Positions 56,362 through 64,000 of a DNA stretch of 64,000 bases are shown here, one piece after another (position 1 is the first letter of the stretch; each line of letters begins with the position of its first letter). This DNA comes from Petrolisthes cinctipes (taxonomy: Eukaryota > Arthropoda > Malacostraca > Decapoda > Porcellanidae), in the NCBI GenBank assembly GCA_033782935.1, contig JAWQEG010000082.1, positions 1,364,001-1,428,000 on the forward strand, written 5' to 3'. Under the pieces are notes generated by a model. The model was given only the letters and a program-made list of their open reading frames with translations. It had not been told where the DNA came from and did no database searches. The translations under genes and the position numbers were made by a program.

Positions 56362-59300
56362 GTGCTAGAATATTTTCAAAATAAAGGCTAAAAACATGCT
56401 AAAAATCGATCTTTTAGGTGCCAAAAAGTCGATATCTCAAATTCAGTCCCAAAACACCCGAAAATTCGATATTTAGGGGTCCCAGAAGCGATCTGTACAT
56501 GCCTAATCCGTGTTAGAGTATTTTCAAAATACATGCTCAAAACATGCTGAAAATCGATCTTTTAGGTGCACAAAAGTCGATATGTGCATGCATCTTCAGT
56601 ACCCGTTTATATCTCAAATTCAGGCTCAAAACACCCGAAAATTCAATATTTTGGGGTCCCAGAAGCAATCTGTACATGCCTACTCAGTACTAGAATATTT
56701 TCAAAATATAGGCGAAAAACATGCTAAAAATCGATCTTTTAGGTGCCAAAAAGTCGATATCTCAAATTCAGTCTCAAAACACCCGAAAATTCGATATTTA
56801 GGGGTCCCAGAAGCGATCTGTACATGCCTACTCCGTGTTAGAGTATTTTCAAAATACATGCTCAAAACATACTGAAAATCGATCTGTTAGGTGCACAAAT
56901 GTCGATATGTGCATGCATCTTCAGTACCCGTTTATATCTCAAATTCAGGCTCAAAACACCCGAAAATTCAATATTTTGGGGTCCCAGAAGCAATCTGTAC
57001 ATGCCTACTCAGTGTTAGAGTATTTTCAAAATACAGGCCCAAAACATGCTGAAAATCGATATTTTAGATGCCCAAAGTCAATATGTGCATGTATCTTCTG
57101 TACCCGTTTATATCTCAAATTCAGGCTCAAAACACCCGAAAATTTAATATTTTGGGGTCCCAGAAGCAATCTGTACATGCCTACACATTGCTAGAATATT
57201 TTCAAAATATAGGCTAAAAACATGCTAAAAATCGACATTTTAGGTGCCAAAAAATCGATATCTCAAATTCAGTCCCAAAACACCCGAAAATTCGATATTT
57301 AGAGGTCCCAGAAGGTATCTGTACATGTCTACTCCGTGTTAGAGTATTTTCAAAATACAGGCCAAAAACATACTGAAAATCGATCTTTTAGGTGCCCAAA
57401 AGTCGATATGTGCATGCATCTTCTGTACCCGTTTATATCTCAAATTCTGGCCCTAAACACCCGAAAATTCGATATTTTGGGGTCCCAGAAGCGATCTGTA
57501 CATGCCTACTCCGTGTTAGAGTATTTTCAAAATACAGGCCCAAAACATGCTGAACATCGATATTTTTGGTGCCTAAAGTCAATATGTGCATGTATCTTCT
57601 GTACCCGTTTATATCTCAAATTCAGGCTCAAAACCCCCGAAAATTCAATATTTTGGGGTCCCAGAAGCAATCTGTACATGCCTACTCAGTGCTAGAATAT
57701 TTTCAAAATATAGGCTAAAAACATGCTAAAAATCGATCTTTTAGGTGCCAAAAAGTCGATATCTCAAATTCAGTCCCAAAACACCCGAAAATTCGATATT
57801 TAGGGGTCCCAGAAGCGATCTGTACATGCCTACTCCGTGTTAGAGTATTTTCAAAATACATGCTCAAACCATACTGAAAATCGATCTTTTAGGTGCACAA
57901 AAGTCGATATGTGCATGCATCTTCAGTACCCGTTTATATCTCAAATTCAGGCTCAAAACACCCGAAAATTCAATATTTTGGGGTCCCAGAAGCAATCTGT
58001 ACATGCCTACTCAGTGTTAGAGTATTTTCAAAATACAGGCCCAAAACATGCTGAAAATCGATATTTTAGATGCCCAAAGTCAATATGTGCATGTATCTTC
58101 TGTACCCGTTTATATATCAAATTCAGGCTCAAAACACCCGAAAATTCAATATTTTGGGGTCCCAGAAGCAATCTGTACATGCCTACACAGTGCTAGAATA
58201 TTTTCAAAATATAGGCTAAAAACATGCTAAAAATCGATATTATAGGTGCCAAAAAGTCGATATCTCAAATTCAGTCCCATAACACCCGAAAATTCGATAT
58301 TTAGAGGTCCCAGAAAGTATCTGTACATGCCTACTCCGTGTTAGAGTATTTTCAAAATACAGGCCAAAAACATACTGAAAATCGATGTTTTAGGTGCCCA
58401 AAAGTCGGTATGTGCATGCATCTTCTGTACCCGTTTATATCTCAAATTCTGGCCCTAAAAACCCGAAAATTCGATATTTTGGGGTCCCAGAAGCGATCTG
58501 TACATGCCTACTCCGTGTTAGAGTATTTTCAAAATTCAGGCCCAAAACATGCTGAAAATCGATATTTTTGGTGCCCAAAGTCAATATGTGCATGTATCTT
58601 CTGTACCCGTTTATATCTCAAATCCATGCTCAAAACACCCGAAAATTCAATATTTTGGGGTCCCAGAAGCAATCTGTACATGCCTACTCAGTGCTAGAAT
58701 ATTTTCAAAATATAGGCTAAAAACATGCTAAAAATCGACATTTTAGGTGCCAAAAAATCGATATCTCAAATTCAGTCCCAAAACACCCGAAAATTCGATA
58801 TTTAGAGGACCCAGAAGGTATCTGTACATGCCTACTCCGTGTTAGAGTATTTTTCAAAATACAGGCCCAAAACATGCTGAAAATCGATATTTTTGGTACC
58901 CAAAGTCAATATGTGCATGTATCTTCTGTACCCGTTTATATCTCAAATTCAGGCTCAAAACACCCGAAAATTCAATATTTTGGGGTCCCAGAAGCAATCT
59001 GTACATGCCTACTCAGTGCTAGAATATTTTCAAAATATAGGCTAAAAAAATGCTAAAAATCGATATTATAGGTGCCAAAAAATCGATATCTCAAATTCAG
59101 TCCCATAACACCCGAAAATTCGATATTTAGAGGTCCCAGAAGGTATCTGTACATGCCTACTCCGTGTTAGAGTATTTTCAAAATACAGGCCAAAAACATA
59201 CTGAAAATCGATCTTTTAGGTGCCCAAAAGTCAATATGTGCATGCATCTACTGTACCCGTTTATATCTCAAATTCTGGCCCTAAACACCCGAAAATTCGA

Positions 59301-60490
59301 TATTTTGGGGTCCCAGAAGCGATCTGTACATGCCTATTCCGTGTTAGAGTATTTTCAAAATTCAGGCCCAAAACATGCTGAAAATCGATATTTTTGTTGC
59401 CCAAAGTCAATATGTGCATGTATCTTCTGTACCCGTTTATATCTCAAATTCAGGCTCAAAACACCCGAAAATTCAATATTTTGGGGTCCCAGAAGCAATC
59501 TGTACATGCCTACTCAATGCTAGAAGATTTTCAAAATAAAGGCTAAAAACATGCTAAAAATCGATCTTTTAGGTGCCAAAAAGTCGATATCTCAAATTCA
59601 GTCCCAAAACACCCGAAAATTCGATATTTAGGGGTCCCAGAAGCGATCTGTACATGCCTAATCCGTGTTAGAGTATTTTCAAAATACATGCTCAAAACAT
59701 GCTGAAAATCGATCTTTTAGGTGCACAAAAGTCGATATGTGCATGCATCTTCAGTACCCGTTTATATCTCAAATTCAGGCTCAAAACACCCGAAAATTCA
59801 ATATTTTGGGGTCCCAGAAGCAATCTGTACATGCCTACTCAGTACTAGAATATTTTCAAAATATAGGCGAAAAACATGCTAAAAATCGATCTTTTAGGTG
59901 CCAAAAAGTCGATATCTCAAATTCAGTCTCAAAGCACCCGAAAATTCGATATTTAGGGGTCCCAGAAGCGATCTGTACATGCCTACTCCGTGTTAGAGTA
60001 TTTTCAAAATACATGCTCAAAACATACTGAAAATCGATCTGTTAGGTGCACAAATGTCGATATGTGCATGCATCTTCAGTACCCGTTTATATCTCAAATT
60101 CAGGCTCAAAACACCCGAAAATTCAATATTTTGGGGTCCCAGAAGCAATCTGTACATGCCTACTCAGTGTTAGAGTATTTTCAAAATACAGGCCCAAAAC
60201 ATGCTGAAAATCGATATTTTAGATGCCCAAAGTCAATATGTGCATGTATCTTCTGTACCCGTTTATATCTCAAATTCAGGCTCAAAACACCCGAAAATTT
60301 AATATTTTGGGGTCCCAGAAGCAATCTGTACATGCCTACACAGTGCTAGAATATTTTCAAAATATAGGCTAAAAACATGCTAAAAATCGACATTTTAGGT
60401 GCCAAAAAATCGATATCTCAAATTCAGTCCCAAAACACCCGAAAATTCGATATTTAGAGGTCCCAGAAGGTATCTGTACATGCCTACTCC
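56362..60490 (+). repeat. Block of repeated C1-A1-C1-A1-B1-C2-A2 segments
   Basis: Monomer starts: C1 56,362, A1 56,510, C1 56,687, A1 56,835, B1 57,012, C2 57,188, A2 57,336, B 57,513, C1 57,689, A1 57,837, B1 58,014, C2 58,190, A2 58,338, B2 58,515, C2 58,691, B 58,839, C2 59,016, A2 59,164, B2 59,341, C1 59,517, A1 59,665, C1 59,842, A1 59,990, B1 60,167, C2 60,343. The seven-monomer segment at 56,362 recurs at 59,517 (offset 3,155) and matches 50,218 (offset 6,144). Its marker C1 ('cagtactag', 'ggcgaaaaac') is found at 50,543, 56,687, 59,842 and, without the rest of the C1 body, 63,153. Confidence 0.87.
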
Positions 60491-62822
60491 GTGTTAGAGT
60501 ATTTTCAAAATACAGGCCAAAAACATACTGAAAATCGATCTTTTAGGTGCCCAAAAGTCGATATGTGCATGAAACTTCTGTACCCGTTTATATCTCAAAT
60601 TCTGGCCCTAAACACCCGAAAATTCGATATTTTGGGTTCCCAGAAGCGATCTGTACATGCCTACTCCGTGTTAGAGTATTTTCAAAATTCAGGCCCAAAA
60701 CATGCTGAAAATCGATATTTTTGGTGCCCAAAGTCAATATGTGCATGTATCTTCTGTACCCGTTTATATCTCAAATTCAGGCTCAAAACACCCGAAAATT
60801 CAATATTTTGGGGTCCCAGAAGCAATCTGTACAGTGCTAGAATATTTTCAAAATATAGGCTAAAAACATGCTAAAAATCGATCTTTTAGGTGCCAAAAAG
60901 TCGATATCTCAAATTCAGTCCCAAAACACCCGAAAATTCGATATTTATGGGTCCCAGAAGCGATCTGTACATGCCTACTCCGTGTTAGAGTATTTTCAAA
61001 ATACATGCTCAAAACATACTGAAAATCTATCTTTTAGGTGCACAAAAGTCGATATGTGCATGCATCTTCAGTACCCGTTTATATCTCAAATTCAGGCTCA
61101 AAACACCCGAAAATTCGATATTTAGGGGTCCCAGAAGCGATCTGTACATGCCTACTCCGTGTTAGAGTATTTTCAAAATACATGCTCAAAACATACTGAA
61201 AATCGATCTTTTAGGTGCACAAAAGTCGATATGTGCATGCATCTTCAGTACCCGTTTATATCTCAAATTCAGGCTCAAAACACCCGAAAATTCAATATTT
61301 TGGGGTCCCAGAAGCAATCTGTACATGCCTACTCCGTGTTAGAGTATTTTCAAAATTCAGGCCCAAAACAAGCTGAAAATCGATATTTTTGGTGCCCAAA
61401 TTCAATATGTGCATGTATCTTCTGTACCCGTTTATATCTCAAATTCAGGCTCAAAACACCCGAAAAGTCAATATTTTGGGGTCCCAGAAGCAATCTGTAC
61501 ATGCCTACTCAGTGATAGAATATTTTCAAAATATAGGCTAAAAACATGCTAAAAATCGACATTTTAGGAGCCAAAAAATCGATATCTCAAATTCAGTCCC
61601 AAAACACCCGAAAATTCGATATTTAGAGGACCCAGAAGGTATCTGTACATGCCTACTCCGTGTTAGAGTATTTTTCAAAATACAGGCCCAAAACATGCTG
61701 AAAATCGATATTTTTGGTGCCCAAAGTCAATATGTGCATGTATCTTCTGTACCCGTTTATATCTCAAATTCAGGCTCAAAACACCCGAAAATTCAATATT
61801 TTGGGGTCCCAGAAGCAATCTGTACATGCCTACTCAGTGCTAGAATATTTTCAAAATATAGGCTAAAAAAATGCTAAAAATCGATATTATAGGTGCCAAA
61901 AAATCTATATCTCAAATTCAGTCCCATAACACCCGAAAATTCGATATTTAGAGGTCCCAGAAGGTATCTGTACATGCCTACTCCGTGTTAGAGTATTTTC
62001 AAAATACAGGCCAAAAACATACTGAAAATCGATCTTTTAGGTGCCCAAAAGTCGATATGTGCATGCATCTTCTGTACCCGTTTATATCTCAAATTCTGGC
62101 CCTAAACACCCGAAAATTCGATATTTTGGGGTCCCAGAAGCGATCTGTACATGCCTACTCCGTGTTAGAGTATTTTCAAAATTCAGGCCCAAAACATGCT
62201 GAAAATCGATATTTTTGGTGCCCAAATTCAATATGTGCATGTATCTTCTGTACCCGTTTATATCTCAAATTCAGGCTCAAAACATCCGAAAAGTCAATAT
62301 TTTGGGGTCCCAGAAGCAATCTGTACATGCCTACTCAGTGCTAGAATATTTTCAAAATATAGGCTAAAAACATGCTAAAAATCGACATTTTAGGTGCCAA
62401 AAAATCGATATCTCAAATTCAGTCCCAAAACACCCGAAAATTCGATATTTAGAGGACCCAGAAGGTATCTGTACATGCCTACTCCGTGTTAGAGTATTTT
62501 CAAAATACAGGCCAAAAACATACTGAAAATCGATCTTTAAGGTGCCCAAAAGTCGATATGTGCATGCATCTTCTGTACCCGTTTATATCTCAAATTCTGG
62601 CCCTAAACACCCGAAAATTCGATATTTTGGGGTCCCAGAAGCGATCTGTACATGCCTACTCCGTGTTAGAGTATTTTCAAAATTCAGGCCCAAAACATGC
62701 TGAAAATCGATATTTTTGTTGCCCAAAGTCAATATGTGCATGTATCTTCTGTACCCGTTTATATCTCAAATTCAGGCTCAAAACACCCGAAAATTCAATA
62801 TTTTGGGGTCCCAGAAGCAATC
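60491..62822 (+). repeat. Second copy of the 7.8 kb-spaced duplication
   Basis: Monomer starts: A2 60,491, shortened B2 60,668, C1 60,834, A1 60,982, A1 61,159, B2 61,336, C2 61,512, B 61,660, C2 61,837, A2 61,985, B2 62,162, C2 62,338, A2 62,486, shortened B2 62,663. It follows 52,696 onward base for base at an offset of 7,795, including 'tttatgggtccc', 'aaacaagctg' and 'cagtgatagaat'. Differences include 'catgaaactt' near 60,568, 'gggttccca' near 60,636 and 'gaaaatctatc' near 61,021. The match ends at the rear of the last B2, where this copy has the 10 bp deletion and the partner at 54,868 does not. Confidence 0.88.
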
Positions 62823-64000
62823 TGTACAGTGCTAGAATATTTTCAAAATAAAGGCTAAAAACATGCTAAAAATAGATCTTTTAGGTGCCAAAAAGTCGAT
62901 ATCTCAAATTCAGTCCCAAACACCCGAAAATTCGATATTTAGGGGTCCCAGAAGCGATCTGTACATGCCTAATCCGTGTTAGAGTATTTTCAAAATACAT
63001 GCTCAAAACATGCTGAAAATCGATCTTTTAGGTGCACAAAAGTCGATATGTGCATGCATCTTCAGTACCCGTTTATATCTCAAATTCAGGCTCAAAACAC
63101 CCGAAAATTTAATATTTTGGGGTCCCAGAAGCAATCTGTACATGCCTACTCAGTACTAGAATATTTTCAAAATATAGGCGAAAAACATGCTAAAAATCGA
63201 CATTTTAGGTGCCAAAAAATCGATATCTCAAATTCAGTCCCAAAACACCCTAAAATTCGATATTTAGAGGTCCCAGAAGGTATCTGTACATGTCTACTCC
63301 GTGTTAGAGTATTTTCAAAATACAGGCCAAAAACATACTGAAAATCGATCTTTTAGGTGCCCAAAAGTCGATATGTGCATGCATCTTCTGTACCCGTTTA
63401 TATCTCAAATTCTGGCCCTAAACACCCGAAAATTCGATATTTTGGGGTCCCAGAAGCGATCTGTACATGCCTACTCCGTGTTAGAGTATTTTCAAAATTC
63501 AGGCCCAAAACATGCTGAAAATCGATATTTTTGGTGCCCAAAGTCAATATGTGCATGTATCTTCTGTACCCGTTTATATCTCAAATTCAGGCTCAAAACA
63601 CCCGAAAATTCAATATTTTGGGGTCCCAGAAGCAATCTGTACAGTGCTAGAATATTTTCAAAATATAGGCTAAAAACATGCTAAAAATCGATCTTTTAGG
63701 TGCCAAAAAGTCGATATCTCAAATTCAGTCCCAAAACACCCGAAAATTCGATATTTAGGGGTCCCAGAAGCGATCTGTACATGCCTACTCCGTGTTAGAG
63801 TATTTTAAATATACATGCTCAAAACATATTGAAAATCGATCTTTTAGGTGCACAAAAGTCGATATGTGCATGCATCTTCAGTACCCGTTTATATCTCAAA
63901 TTCAGGCTCAAAACACCCGAAAATTCAATATTTTGGGGTCCCAGAAGCAATCTGTACATGCCTACTCAGTGTTAGAGTATTTTCAAAATACAGGCCCAAA
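62823..64000 (+). repeat. Right end block, array continues past the window
   Basis: Monomer starts: C1 62,829 (147 bp, one A missing in 'cccaaacacccg' near 62,918), A1 62,976, C1/C2 hybrid 63,153, A2 63,301, shortened B2 63,478, C1 63,644, A1 63,792, B1 63,969 (truncated by the window edge). A1 at 63,792 has 'gtattttaaatatac' where others have 'gtattttcaaaatac', which destroys the usual dyad. No sequence outside the satellite family appears before the end. Confidence 0.88.

Larger units (their letters stand above)
1..64000 (+). repeat. Uninterrupted higher-order satellite array, partial at both ends
   Basis: The entire window is a head-to-tail array of related monomers of 177, 176 and 148-149 bp. 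Walking from one gtgttagag/gtgctagaa motif to the next assigns every base to a monomer, with no unique DNA, no inverted monomer and no inserted element seen. Base 1 lies in the second subunit of a long monomer and base 64,000 lies inside a B1 monomer, so the array continues beyond both ends. Such long pure arrays with HORs are typical of eukaryotic centromeres and pericentromeres; that location is an inference. I do not recognise the family from any named satellite. Confidence 0.97.

Noticed and set aside
1..64000. CRISPR array
   Set aside because: Repeats are 148-177 bp and directly abutting with no unique spacers, and there are no cas genes or leader.
1..64000. Transposon or retroelement origin (terminal repeats, transposase, reverse transcriptase)
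   Set aside because: I saw no terminal inverted or long terminal repeats, no target-site duplications and no open frame resembling a transposase or polymerase.
1..64000. Bacterial plasmid origin iterons or phage repeat region
   Set aside because: Iterons are about 20 bp and occupy hundreds of bases. A 64 kb gene-free array with HORs does not fit a bacterial or phage genome.
1..64000. tRNA, rRNA or telomere repeats
   Set aside because: No cloverleaf-like sequence with A and B boxes, no rRNA-like conserved stretch and no short G-rich telomere repeat was found at either edge or inside.

Overview
The whole 64,000-base window is one uninterrupted head-to-tail satellite DNA array. It enters mid-monomer at base 1 and leaves mid-monomer at base 64,000. 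I found no gene, RNA gene, transposon, CRISPR array or unique spacer. Every stretch can be assigned by eye to one family of related monomers, about 380 copies, all in the same orientation. A hand count on one monomer gives about 37% GC. Tens of kilobases of pure satellite with higher-order repeats (HORs) point to a eukaryotic nuclear chromosome, most likely centromeric or pericentromeric heterochromatin. I do not recognise the family and cannot name the species. CpG is not depleted overall, but many monomer differences are CG to CA or CG to TG, which fits past cytosine methylation.

The array is hierarchical. (1) A subunit of about 88 bp. (2) Two diverged subunits make a long monomer of 177 bp (types A1, A2) or 176 bp (types B1, B2); a short 148-149 bp monomer (types C1, C2, C3) lost 28-29 bp from its first subunit. 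(3) Trimers A-B-C of 501 bp. (4) A canonical six-monomer HOR, A1-B1-C2-A2-B2-C1, of 1,002 bp, seen intact in tandem at 41,232-43,235. Its derivatives measure 826, 827, 854, 855, 1,003, 1,178, 1,179 and 1,328 bp. (5) Larger duplications: 5.07 kb in tandem (about 20.87-31.1 kb), 2.33 kb in tandem (43.09-47.74 kb), and interleaved copies 3.2, 6.1, 7.8 and 9.3 kb apart in the last 16 kb.

Type signatures in + orientation, monomer start set at the gtgttagag or gtgctagaa motif: A1 has 'catgctcaaaacatactg' and 'cttcagtacccg'. A2 has 'caggccaaaaacatactg' and 'attctggccctaaac'; variant A2' has 'caaaataaaggcc'. B1 has 'caggcccaaaacatgctg' then 'ttttagatgccc'. B2 has 'caaaattcaggccc' then 'tttttggtgccc'. 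C1 ends 'aggggtcccagaagcgatc' and normally precedes A1. C2 ends 'agaggtcccagaaggtatc' and normally precedes A2. C3 is a 149 bp C2 relative with 'ctaaaaaacatgc' and 'cagtcacaaaac'.

Layout: 1-2,045 irregular trimers; 2,046-6,530 with a 1,328 bp tandem duplication; 6,531-9,714 with a 1,179 bp duplication; 9,715-12,397 with a 1,003 bp duplication; 12,398-16,079 three 1,178 bp units; 16,080-20,267 mixed; 20,268-31,146 the 854 bp and 5.07 kb duplications; 29,934-34,064 five 826/827 bp units; 34,065-37,537 further 827 bp units; 37,538-41,231 with an 855 bp duplication; 41,232-43,235 canonical HOR twice; 43,088-47,742 the 2.33 kb duplication; 47,743-64,000 a mosaic of interleaved duplications marked by a 10 bp deletion. 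All open reading frames follow from the repeat length (177 = 3 x 59) and I do not treat any as a gene. All alignments were made by eye, so percentages and breakpoints are approximate.
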